Source: Embleya sp040629175
Lineage (GTDB): Bacteria; Actinomycetota; Actinomycetes; Streptomycetales; Streptomycetaceae
Direction of reading: 5' to 3'
Assembly: GCF_040629175.1 (NCBI RefSeq)
Contig: NZ_JBEXUX010000022.1
Span: 1-64,000 of the forward strand
DNA length: 64,000 nt
The first letter of the stretch is position 1. Each line of letters starts with the position of its first letter. Shown piece by piece: positions 1 through 7,882 of this stretch. Both the position numbers and the translations under genes were made by a program. The notes below the pieces were generated by a model, which was not told the DNA's origin, did no database searches, and saw nothing but the letters and a program-made list of their open reading frames with translations.

Positions 1-396
1 CTCGGGGTCGCCGCTGAGCGCGAGCGAGAGCGACGGGGGCAGGCCGCCGGTGCGGTACTGGTTGGCCGCCAGGACACCGATCTGGTCGCGCAGGGTGTTG
101 AGCGCGGCCTGTTCCTCGGTGATCCGGGCCTGGGTCCGGCTCGCCGTGCCCTGCTGCTTGGTGATCTGCTCGTCGACGCCGTTGGCGGCTTCGGTGGCCT
201 TGATCACTTCGCTGTGCAGTTGGTTGACGCGATCCTTGGTCTGCTGGAACGACTGCGCGGGGTCGGCGCTCGCGGTGCCGGCGAAGGTCATCACGCCGGT
301 CATCGTCGCCGCGGCCGTGACGACGGTCGCTGCGGTACGCACGGCGGTGCGCGGCTTGGGCTTGCGGTGCTGCCCGGATCGACGTTGGGTCGCCAC
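1..396 (-). CDS. NlpC/P60-type peptidoglycan hydrolase, N-terminal part (runs off left edge)
   Basis: Only the first 132 codons are in the window. The start is GTG at 396, with a strong Shine-Dalgarno (GGAAGGAG) 9 nt upstream. The translation has a basic N-terminus (VATQRRSGQHRKPKPRTA), a hydrophobic Ala/Thr-rich signal peptide to about residue 45, then a charged Gln-rich coiled coil and the motif QYRTGGLPPS. This matches the N-terminal half of Streptomyces secreted D,L-endopeptidases, whose NlpC/P60 domain lies at the C-terminus (here outside the window). The c-di-AMP riboswitch directly upstream supports a cell-wall hydrolase, since this class commonly controls such genes in actinobacteria. 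The catalytic domain is inferred, not seen. Confidence 0.82.
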   Translation of the reverse strand, partial: MATQRRSGQHRKPKPRTAVRTAATVVTAAATMTGVMTFAGTASADPAQSFQQTKDRVNQLHSEVIKATEAANGVDEQITKQQGTASRTQARITEEQAALNTLRDQIGVLAANQYRTGGLPPSLSLALSGDPE

Positions 397-414
397 TGGT
401 GGCGGGTCTCCTTC

Positions 415-541
415 CTCGGCCGCCTACCGGGTTAGCTGACGGGTTCGGGCGGAAGAAGACGCCCTACGGTGCCGAGGCACCGATTCACCCCAGGGACTGC
501 GAGGGTCCCCGGTTCCGGCTTCGCGTCGCAACGACGGCGAT
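415..541 (-). promoter_or_regulatory. c-di-AMP riboswitch (ydaO/yuaA class)
   Basis: On the minus strand the leader of the NlpC/P60 gene carries the hallmark 3' segment CCCGAACCCGTCAGCTAACC (within 421-449), and upstream of it CCTGGGGTGAATCGG (about 478-492). These are the conserved core of the ydaO/yuaA c-di-AMP aptamer as found in actinobacterial cell-wall hydrolase leaders. It ends about 20 nt before the GTG start. The exact ends are estimated from the flanking complementary segments. In this class, ligand binding is expected to lower expression of the downstream hydrolase. Confidence 0.88.
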
Positions 542-1094
542 CACTCACCGTCACCAAAACTCGTCCCCGAATTCGGCGGAGGCGATCGTGTCGACCGGGA
601 TGGCCGACGTCGAACCGATCGCCTTATCGCAGAACGATAGTCACAGGGGTGTCACGGTCGGCACCGGGAGCCTCTGCATTGCCAAAACTTTACCAAGACT
701 TCCGTTTCATTCTCCGCTTATTACGGGAAAAGCGCGTGGATGCCCGAAAATCGATCTTGGACCGATTTGCCAATGATTGGCGGCGTGGATCAGCCGCCGG
801 CCCAACTCCATCGATGTCACCGAACGTGAGAAATTGGTCGTCCGCAGAGCTGTGGGCCGCAGGGGTTGTCGCGTCGGCTTCGGGGCCGCGGCGGTGCGCG
901 ATAAAGCCGAAGCCACGCGCCGCGAACGCGGTTCACGGTGTGGTTGTTTCGGAGTCGTCGATCGTCCGATGGGCCTTATGGGGACGGCTGTTCGGGTGAC
1001 TGGTGCGTCGGACTGCCGGCACTGAATACTTACTGCGGCCGGGGGGCCGAGGTGGGGTGCCTCCTGTGCGTATCCGCTTCGGAGGTACGTCTGC
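542..1094. other. Intergenic region between divergent genes
   Basis: About 550 bases without a convincing gene. On the minus strand it must hold the promoter of the riboswitch-led hydrolase transcript; a direct repeat GTGAC (GTGACACCCCTGTGAC, around 640-655) precedes a possible -10 TATCGT. Positions about 690-790 are clearly more AT-rich than the surroundings. ORFs crossing this stretch have no recognisable motif. Nothing specific is seen for a rightward promoter of the helicase gene. Confidence 0.5.
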
Positions 1095-4000
1095 ATGCAG
1101 AGTTCGCGAACGGCCGGAGTTGCGCAGCCTGGCAGTGGGGACGACGCGGCGCTCGCGCGATTGAGGGGCGTCCTGGGCGGTTGGCGGGACTCGCTGCTCG
1201 ACCTGGGCGGGCGGAACCGGCTGTTGAACTTCCGGCACACCCGCGTCGCCACTCTGGAGGTCGTCGCGCCGGACGCCGCCGCCGTGTTGGCCGGATTCGC
1301 TCGCGGCTGGCCGTTCGCTCCCGTCGAGTCCGACGGACGGGTCGAGGCAGGCACGGAGGCGGAGGAGGCCGAACCGGGCACCGAGACCTTCCTCGCGTAC
1401 GACCTGGGTTCGGAGGCGGGCCGCACCGGTCGTGCCGACGGCCTGGTGACCCGGAAGAACACGCAGGCAGGGCTGGACGCGTCGCTCTACCAACTGCGGC
1501 AGAAGTCGGGTCAGATGTACATCGACTACGGCTTGTGGGTGCTCTGGCTGGGCGTCGGCATGTTGGAGTGGCGGGAGGCGGGCGCCGCGGAGACGTGCTT
1601 TGCTCCGCTGCTGCTCGTACCTGTGGAGCTTCGTCGGGACGCGCGGAGGCAGACGCGACTGCACCTGGCGGAGGACCAGGACCGGATCCACAATCCCGCG
1701 CTCGCGGTCAAGTTGGAGCAGTTGGGTGTCGACTGGAGCACGGTGGCCGACTGCGACGTGCTCGATTCCGACGCGGTCCTGTCGGCAGCCCGGGAGGTCG
1801 CGGGCACGCAGCAGGGTTGGTCGGTCGAGGACCGCGTGGTGCTCGGCCTCTTCTCGTCGCACAAGGAGGCCATGTACCAGGACCTCCAGCAGAACGAGGA
1901 GCGCATCCTGGCCCATCCGCTGGTGCGAGCCGTCGGCCTCGGCCCCGACGCGGGACTGCCCGACGACCTGATCGACTTCGAGCCGCCCGAGATCGACCGC
2001 ATCGACGAGATCCAACTGCCCGAGCGGACCCCGCTCGTGCTGAACGCGGACTCCTCGCAGCGGCAGTGCATCGCGGCCGCGCTGGACGGGCGTTCCTTCG
2101 TGATGAGCGGTCCGCCCGGTACCGGCAAGAGCCAGACGATCACCAACATGATCGCCGCACTCATGCATGCCGGCCGGTCCGTTCTGTTCGTCAGCGAGAA
2201 GGCCGCGGCGCTCGACGTCGTCCGTAATCGGCTCCGAGGTGTCGGCCTCGGGGACTTCGTAATGGCCCTGCACAGCGGTGACACCGGCAAGAAGGCGGTG
2301 GCGACCGAGCTGGAGCGGGTGCTGACCACCGAGGTACGGATCACCGGGGCGGCCGAGCACGAACTCGATCGGGCCCGTCGCCTGCGCGAGGAGCTGTCCG
2401 CCTATGCGGCGGCGATGAACCACACCCGTGAACCGCTCGGCCGTTCCCTGCACGACGTCCTGGGCCGCCTGGTGCTGCTGGAGCAGGCGGACACGCCGCA
2501 ACTCACCCTCGGCGCGCGGAGCACCGACACGATCCGCCGACTCGAAGCCGGACACCTGGGGTCGATCGTGGCGGCGGCGGGCGCCGTCGGACGGGCCTGG
2601 CGGCCGGCGGCGGAACGTGAGGCGTTCGTCTGGCGCGGGTTGAAGAGGGACTCCGCTCCCACCGCTGTGCTCGCCGAGGCCGCCGAGGCACTCGCCGACC
2701 TGGGTACGGCTGCCGAGCGTCGTCCGTTCGGGGCCACCATTCCCCAACCGCGCGCCGTGCCCGACCTACGCAGGGTCGTGACCACGTTGGAGGCGGGCCT
2801 GCCCGGACGAGACCCGGCCGCGGTCGGCACCGCCGGTGCCGGGCTCTCGGACGATCCCTCCGCCGGGTTTGCGCGGTTGGCCGAGCTGTTCGCACTGCCC
2901 GAGCCGCAGAGCATGCAGGCCGCCTTCGGCCTGCTGCAACTCGTCGATCTGACCTCCGCGGCCCGACGGCCGCCCGCACGATGGTTCGACGAGGACGGGC
3001 TGCGCGCGGCACATCGAGCGGCCGGGGAGTTGCAGGTCGCGTTTGCCGCCTGCGCGGTCGCGCGTGCGGCAGCGGAGGACGTCTTCGGTGAACAGGTCCT
3101 GCAAGCAGAGGAGTTGCCTGCCCTGATCGGGAGGTTCGCCGAGCAGCACCGGGGTGTGTTCGGGCGGCTGTCCTCCCGGTATCGCGAGGATCGCGCGGCG
3201 GCGGTCGCGCTCACCCGCGCCGGTTGGCACAAGACCGTGCCCCAACGCCTGACCGACGCCCTGGCCTGGCACGACGCCGCGGCCGAGGTCACTCGGCTGA
3301 TGACTCTGCATCAGGAGGCGCTGGGCCCCTGCCTTCCGCGCGGCGCGGACGACCTGCCGTCCCTGCGGGCGGTGCTGGACATCGCGGACCGAATCGCCGA
3401 ACTCACCCGAGGCATCGGTCGGCGGGACATTCTGGTGTCCCGTCTGGCCGACGGCGTCGAGTTCGACCCGGTGCCGGGACTGGTGGCTCGGGACGTCCGT
3501 GGCGCGTTGGGACACTGGTGCGACGTCGCGACGCTGCGTATCGCGCGCTGGGCGCAGTCCTCGACAGCGCTGCTCGACCTCTTCGAGGAACCTCGTCGGG
3601 TCGGGTTGTCCGCCGCCCTGCTGGGCACCTTCGATCAGGCCCGGCAGGCCGTCGACGAGCTCCGGGACGACCCGCGCGGCCCGGAGGAATGGCAGGCCCA
3701 CCGCGCCGGACTGGACGTGCTGGCCCGGCACGGTGTCGAGGAACTCGTTCCTCGTGCCGTCGAACGAGGCGTTCTTCCCGAGCAGTTGCCCGACGTCGTC
3801 GAACAGGCGGTGCTGAAGTGCTGGGCGGACGATCTGCTCGGTACGGATCCCCGCCTCACCACCACTCGTTCGGCGGACCTGGACGCCCGGGTGGCCGACT
3901 TCCGGGAGGCGGATCGTCGGCTCGTCGCCGCCGCGAGCGGAGCCGTGATCGAGGCATGCAACGCGCGCCGCCCACGCCGTTTCAGTGGCGGGCCGGCCCT

Positions 4001-6125
4001 GGTGATCAAGCAACAGGCGGAGCTGAAGCGTCGTCACATGCCGGTGCGGGAACTGCTCGGTCGCACCCGCGAAGTCGTTCGGCTGATCAAGCCGTGCTTC
4101 ATGATGAGTCCGTTGACGGTGAGCCAATTCCTGCCCCCGGACTATCACTTCGACGTGGTGATCTTCGACGAGGCGTCACAGGTGCGCCCGGCCGACGCGA
4201 TCAATTGCGTGTACCGGGCGGGCTCGCTGATCGTGGCGGGCGACGAGAAGCAGTTGCCGCCGACATCCTTCTTCGACTCGTCGGTGGAGGACGATTCCGA
4301 CCAATACGACGAGGAGGCTCCGCACAGCTTCGAGTCCCTGCTGCACGCCTGCAAGGCGGGTGCACTGCGCGAGTTGTCGCTGCGCTGGCACTACCGAAGC
4401 CGGCACGAGGACCTGATCACGTTCAGCAACAGGTCGTTCTACGGCAACTCCATGGTGACGTTTCCCGGGGCGCTGGACCACGGCAACGACATCGGTGTCG
4501 AGTACTTCCACGCGCACGGTGTCTACGACCGCGGCGGACGGCGGGACAACCGCCTGGAAGCGGAGATGGTCGCCCGGCGGGTCATCCACCACTTCGACAC
4601 CCGACCCGGCCGCACGCTGGGCGTCGTCGCCCTGTCCCAGGCTCAGGCCGCGGCCATCGATCAGTCCGTTCAGCAGGCCCGGTTGCTGCGTCCCGACCTG
4701 GACCACTGCTTCACCGAGGATCGGCTCGACGGGTTCTTCGTCAAGAACCTCGAATCGGTCCAAGGCGACGAGCGGGACGTGATGATCATGTCGATCGGGT
4801 ACGGCCCCGACGAGAACGCCAAGTTCGGCACGAACTTCGGGCCGATCAACAAGGGTGGTGGTTGGCGCCGCCTCAACGTCGCCGTCACCCGGGCGCGCTT
4901 GCGCATGGAGGTCGTCGCCTCCTTCCGCGCCGGCAGCCTGGCCGATGGCACGAACGAGAGTGTTCAGCACCTCAAGCGGTATCTGGACTACGCGGAGAAC
5001 GGCCCGGCCGTCCTCGCGCAGGATGTGGTCCAGGCCGACGCCGAACCGGACAGCCCCTTCGAGGAGTCGGTGCTGCAGGTGCTGCGCGACTGGGGCCATC
5101 GCGTGCAGCCGCAGGTCGGGGTCGCCGGATACCGCATCGACATGGGGGTACGGCATCCGGAGTTCCCCGGTTCCTACGCCCTGGGCATCGAGTGCGACGG
5201 TGCGATGTACCACTCGTCGAGGACGGCTCGGGATCGCGATCGGCTGCGGGAGGAGGTGCTTGCCGGGTTGGGCTGGCGGCTCCACCGCATCTGGGGCACC
5301 GACTGGTATCGCGGGCGGGCCGCCGCCGAGGCGAGATTGCGCGCCGCGGTCGAGGCGGCGATCGAACGGGGACCGATGTCGACGACCACCGCGGCCAGGC
5401 CGGCGACGTCCGCTGCCGGGGACGAGCCGGACCGTGTCCCGGACGTGGGGCCGCCGGTCCGGCTCCCCGACACCTCGACCTCCTCCGATGTTCCCGGCCC
5501 GCGGAACGGCATGTCGCCGACCGTCCCGGCACCCGTGGAGCATGACCGGGTCCCGGTCGACACCGAGCCCGACCGGCCGTGGAGTTCCCGGTACGAGGTG
5601 TGCGTGTCGATCGCCGGCTCGCCGTACGAACTGCACACCCCGGAGGCCCGCCCCGCGCTGCGCGACATCCTGACCCGGGTCGTCGGGGTCGAGGGGCCCA
5701 TCCACGAGGAGTTGTTGGTGCAGCGCGCGCGGGAGGCCTGGGGGGTGGCCCGGGCGGGCGCCCGGATCCGTGAAAACGTGCAGGAAGTGGTGCGTGGTCT
5801 CGTCCGCACCGGGCGGGTCGGGGTCGACGGCGAGTTCCTGGATGTGACCGACCGGGAGCGGCCGGCCGCCCGGGTACCGGCGGAGGGCGAGGCGCCGCGC
5901 AAAGCCGCGCACATCGCGCCGGCGGAAAGGCAACTGGCGCTGTACGAACTGGCCGCCGAGTGCCCGGGCATGTCTCGGGAGGAACTGGTCCGGCACGCCT
6001 GCGAGTTCTTCGGCTGGCGACGGATGGGTCGGGACATCCGCGGTTTCCTGGACTCCGACATCGACGAATTGCACCGTCGCGGTCGCCTGAAGGAGGCGGA
6101 CGGATACCTCACCGCGATCGCATGA
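1095..6125 (+). CDS. DUF4011 / SF1 helicase / MTES_1575-type nuclease / DUF3320 protein, candidate solo anti-phage effector
   Basis: The protein is 1676 residues. An N-terminal DUF4011 motif (WRDSLLDLGGRNRLLNF, about 30-46) precedes a superfamily-1 helicase with Walker A GPPGTGKS (339-346). The Walker B-like FDVVIFDEAS lies near 1017-1026, after an insertion of nearly 700 residues. C-terminal helicase motifs include ESVQGDERDVM and NVAVTRARLRMEVV (about 1260-1275). Residues about 1321-1430 form a PD-(D/E)XK-like nuclease of the REase_MTES_1575/Vsr-like type (EESVLQVLRDWG, then IECDGAMYHSS near 1366-1376). About 1495-1676 is a DUF3320-type tail with winged-helix character. Helicase-nuclease fusions of this composition are known as single-gene defence systems; that role here is inference. 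It is monocistronic, with no methylase or partner beside it. GC and codon use resemble its neighbours, so there is no obvious recent transfer. Confidence 0.85.
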   Translation: MQSSRTAGVAQPGSGDDAALARLRGVLGGWRDSLLDLGGRNRLLNFRHTRVATLEVVAPDAAAVLAGFARGWPFAPVESDGRVEAGTEAEEAEPGTETFLAYDLGSEAGRTGRADGLVTRKNTQAGLDASLYQLRQKSGQMYIDYGLWVLWLGVGMLEWREAGAAETCFAPLLLVPVELRRDARRQTRLHLAEDQDRIHNPALAVKLEQLGVDWSTVADCDVLDSDAVLSAAREVAGTQQGWSVEDRVVLGLFSSHKEAMYQDLQQNEERILAHPLVRAVGLGPDAGLPDDLIDFEPPEIDRIDEIQLPERTPLVLNADSSQRQCIAAALDGRSFVMSGPPGTGKSQTITNMIAALMHAGRSVLFVSEKAAALDVVRNRLRGVGLGDFVMALHSGDTGKKAVATELERVLTTEVRITGAAEHELDRARRLREELSAYAAAMNHTREPLGRSLHDVLGRLVLLEQADTPQLTLGARSTDTIRRLEAGHLGSIVAAAGAVGRAWRPAAEREAFVWRGLKRDSAPTAVLAEAAEALADLGTAAERRPFGATIPQPRAVPDLRRVVTTLEAGLPGRDPAAVGTAGAGLSDDPSAGFARLAELFALPEPQSMQAAFGLLQLVDLTSAARRPPARWFDEDGLRAAHRAAGELQVAFAACAVARAAAEDVFGEQVLQAEELPALIGRFAEQHRGVFGRLSSRYREDRAAAVALTRAGWHKTVPQRLTDALAWHDAAAEVTRLMTLHQEALGPCLPRGADDLPSLRAVLDIADRIAELTRGIGRRDILVSRLADGVEFDPVPGLVARDVRGALGHWCDVATLRIARWAQSSTALLDLFEEPRRVGLSAALLGTFDQARQAVDELRDDPRGPEEWQAHRAGLDVLARHGVEELVPRAVERGVLPEQLPDVVEQAVLKCWADDLLGTDPRLTTTRSADLDARVADFREADRRLVAAASGAVIEACNARRPRRFSGGPALVIKQQAELKRRHMPVRELLGRTREVVRLIKPCFMMSPLTVSQFLPPDYHFDVVIFDEASQVRPADAINCVYRAGSLIVAGDEKQLPPTSFFDSSVEDDSDQYDEEAPHSFESLLHACKAGALRELSLRWHYRSRHEDLITFSNRSFYGNSMVTFPGALDHGNDIGVEYFHAHGVYDRGGRRDNRLEAEMVARRVIHHFDTRPGRTLGVVALSQAQAAAIDQSVQQARLLRPDLDHCFTEDRLDGFFVKNLESVQGDERDVMIMSIGYGPDENAKFGTNFGPINKGGGWRRLNVAVTRARLRMEVVASFRAGSLADGTNESVQHLKRYLDYAENGPAVLAQDVVQADAEPDSPFEESVLQVLRDWGHRVQPQVGVAGYRIDMGVRHPEFPGSYALGIECDGAMYHSSRTARDRDRLREEVLAGLGWRLHRIWGTDWYRGRAAAEARLRAAVEAAIERGPMSTTTAARPATSAAGDEPDRVPDVGPPVRLPDTSTSSDVPGPRNGMSPTVPAPVEHDRVPVDTEPDRPWSSRYEVCVSIAGSPYELHTPEARPALRDILTRVVGVEGPIHEELLVQRAREAWGVARAGARIRENVQEVVRGLVRTGRVGVDGEFLDVTDRERPAARVPAEGEAPRKAAHIAPAERQLALYELAAECPGMSREELVRHACEFFGWRRMGRDIRGFLDSDIDELHRRGRLKEADGYLTAIA

Positions 6126-6189
6126 CGCGAGCCGGCGGGCCCGAGGCGTCGACCGGCGCCCGGGCCCGTCGGCCGACCGGGCGACGCGC

Positions 6190-6383
6190 TCACCGTGGTG
6201 TCGGCGGCGAAGCGGGAACGGCCGACCTGCCCGGCGGGGTGGGCCCGTGGTGTCGGCGGATGGTGGTGAGCAGGCGGTACAGGTCGGTACCGGGAGGGCG
6301 CCGAGGGGTGGGGCCAGGAGGTAGGGCCACAGGCTGGTGGTGTGGCCGGAGAGTAGCGCCGGGCCGAGTCGGCGAGGTGGGTC
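6190..6383 (-). pseudogene. Decayed C-terminal remnant of an aquaporin / glycerol-facilitator (MIP) gene
   Basis: Read on the minus strand from 6383, one frame gives DPPRRLGPALLSGHTTS followed by LWPYLLAPPLGAL. This matches the second NPA loop and last membrane span of MIP channels (usual form NPAR-x-x-GPAL ... LWVYLVAPLLGA). At about 6291-6294 the frame shifts, and the new frame continues GTDLYRLLTTIRRHHGP to a TGA at 6190. No start or N-terminal five spans are present, and the Asn of NPA reads Asp. The fragment lies directly behind the stop codon of the 6382-7065 gene and overlaps it by 2 nt. I judge it a truncated, frameshifted relic; assignment rests on motif recall only. Confidence 0.5.
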
Positions 6384-7065
6384 AGGCCGCCCGGCGGGCG
6401 GCTTCCAGCCAGTTGCGGAATTCGCAGGCGAAGTGCCACTGGTGGCCGACGAAGACGTGCTCGGGGGCGCTCGTCGGGAACTGGATGGTCAGCCGGATCC
6501 GCAGGCCGTTCGCGCCGTCGCCGAACTCGTGCATGACGCGGGCGATTTCGGTGCCGTCGGCCAGTCGGCCGGTGCCGCCGATGCGTACCGGGTAGGTCTC
6601 GTGGCCCGGGTCGGCGATCGCGACGCCGTCGTGGAAGGTGAGGAAGAAGCGCAGCGGCCCGGAGCCGATCGTCTCGATGATCTCGACCAGGCCGTCGGCG
6701 GAGTTCGCGAGGTAGTGCTCGGGGTTGGCCGCGAGCAGCGCGACCCGGTCGGCGCTGCCGAGCCGGCCCTGCCACCAGGTCAGGAAGGTGTGCGCGTCGA
6801 TGCCCTCGACCTCCATCTCGGTGACCGCGGACCGCCACTCGCCGTGCGCGGTACCGGGCAACGGGGCCATTGCCGCGTCCGCGGCGAGCAGGTCGGGGGC
6901 GAGCAGTTCGCGCGTGCGCTCGTCGCCGATTCGCGCCTTGAGCAGGGCGAGCGCGGTCCGGGCGCGGTTCAGTTCCCAGTCGAGGACGTCCTGCTCCGGG
7001 TGCTCGATGCCGTCGATCACGGTGCGGATGGTGAGGGGTTCGGTGCGGGTGCCGGGGGTGCCCAT
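6382..7065 (-). CDS. Conserved hypothetical protein, TetR-linked
   Basis: 227 residues from ATG 7065, chosen because GGAAGGAG lies 6 nt upstream; a longer reading to 7122 would run over the operator. I do not recognise the family. It is soluble, with no signal peptide or membrane span; the first half is helical (residues 20-60), and the C-terminal half is mixed, with several His and Trp (GHQWHFACEFRNWLEAARRAA at the end). It is transcribed away from the TetR gene at 7204, and a perfect CGGAGA-N5-TCTCCG palindrome sits 23-39 nt upstream of its start, so it is probably the regulator's target. A small-molecule enzyme or binding protein is possible, but no catalytic motif is evident. Confidence 0.7.
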   Translation of the reverse strand: MGTPGTRTEPLTIRTVIDGIEHPEQDVLDWELNRARTALALLKARIGDERTRELLAPDLLAADAAMAPLPGTAHGEWRSAVTEMEVEGIDAHTFLTWWQGRLGSADRVALLAANPEHYLANSADGLVEIIETIGSGPLRFFLTFHDGVAIADPGHETYPVRIGGTGRLADGTEIARVMHEFGDGANGLRIRLTIQFPTSAPEHVFVGHQWHFACEFRNWLEAARRAA

Positions 7066-7087
7066 AATCTGCTCCTTCCAAATCAAG

Positions 7088-7104
7088 CGGAGAACTTCTC
7101 TCCG
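7088..7104. promoter_or_regulatory. TetR operator candidate O1
   Basis: Perfect 6-5-6 palindrome CGGAGAACTTCTCTCCG, 23 nt upstream of the ATG at 7065. It matches O2 (7126-7142) at 15 of 17 positions when O2 is read on the opposite strand. The pair lies in the only intergenic space between the TetR gene and the divergent gene. Confidence 0.75.
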
Positions 7105-7125
7105 GTTTGAGAACGGTAGCATAGG

Positions 7126-7142
7126 CGGAGAGAAACTCTCCG
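7126..7142. promoter_or_regulatory. TetR operator candidate O2
   Basis: Perfect 6-5-6 palindrome CGGAGAGAAACTCTCCG, centre 38 bp from O1, 61 nt before the TetR start. Its arms equal those of O1. The paired arrangement suggests that one repressor controls both divergent promoters and itself. Confidence 0.75.
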
Positions 7143-7203
7143 ATTAACTCTCGGGTGTGGTCGACCCTTCCCGTACACCCCGACCAGCGAAGGACGGTGC
7201 ACC

Positions 7204-7848
7204 ATGCGCGCGGACGCGGCACGCAGCAGACGGCGGATCCTCGACGCGGCCCGGGACGTCTTCCTCGAACGCGGTCTGGAGGCGCCTTTGGACCTGATCG
7301 TGCGCCGGGCCGGCATCGGGCCCGCCACGCTGTACCGGCGCTATCCCGACCGGGAGTCGCTGGTCCGCGACCTCACCGGGGATCTGCTGGGCCGATTGGA
7401 GCTGGCCGCCGAGGAGGCGGCGACGGTGGACGACGACGCGTTCGCGGCGGTTCGGCGTTTCGTGCATGCCGCGGCCGATCTGCGGATGGGGGCGGTCATC
7501 CTGGTACTCCTCGAAGGACTGGTCGTGGACGCCGAGTTGGTTCGGATCCGGACCGCGACCGCGAGTACCGTCGAGGCGCTGATCGAGGCCGCGCACGCGG
7601 CGGGCACGCTGCGCCCCGACGTCGGCATGGGCGACCTGGTCCTGCTCTCGATCCGGCTGTCCCGCCCGCTCCCCGGCGGCCTGGACCGGCTCGACCCGGA
7701 CGGCGCGGTGCTGCACCACCATCTCGATCTGGCCCTGGACGGCCTGACCACGCGCGCGGCCGGGGACGCCGCCCCGACGCCCCGCACCCCGCTGTCCTTC
7801 GAGGACCTGATCACCGCCGCCGACCGCCCGACGGTCCCCGACCGCTGA
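7204..7848 (+). CDS. TetR/AcrR family transcriptional regulator
   Basis: 214 residues. The N-terminal helix-turn-helix spans about residues 8-54 (RRRILDAARDVFLERG ... IGPATLYRRYPDRESLVRDL), the canonical TetR_N pattern with its recognition-helix tyrosine. The C-terminal ligand domain is helical and unassigned. The start at ATG 7204 is preceded by GAAGGA. It is divergent from the unknown gene at 6382-7065, with two identical-arm palindromes between them, so it is most likely an autoregulated local repressor. It converges with the ABC permease, 34 bp between stop codons. Confidence 0.9.
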   Translation: MRADAARSRRRILDAARDVFLERGLEAPLDLIVRRAGIGPATLYRRYPDRESLVRDLTGDLLGRLELAAEEAATVDDDAFAAVRRFVHAAADLRMGAVILVLLEGLVVDAELVRIRTATASTVEALIEAAHAAGTLRPDVGMGDLVLLSIRLSRPLPGGLDRLDPDGAVLHHHLDLALDGLTTRAAGDAAPTPRTPLSFEDLITAADRPTVPDR

Positions 7849-7882
7849 GCCGGCCCGCCCGCCGAGCGGCCCCGGCCACGCC

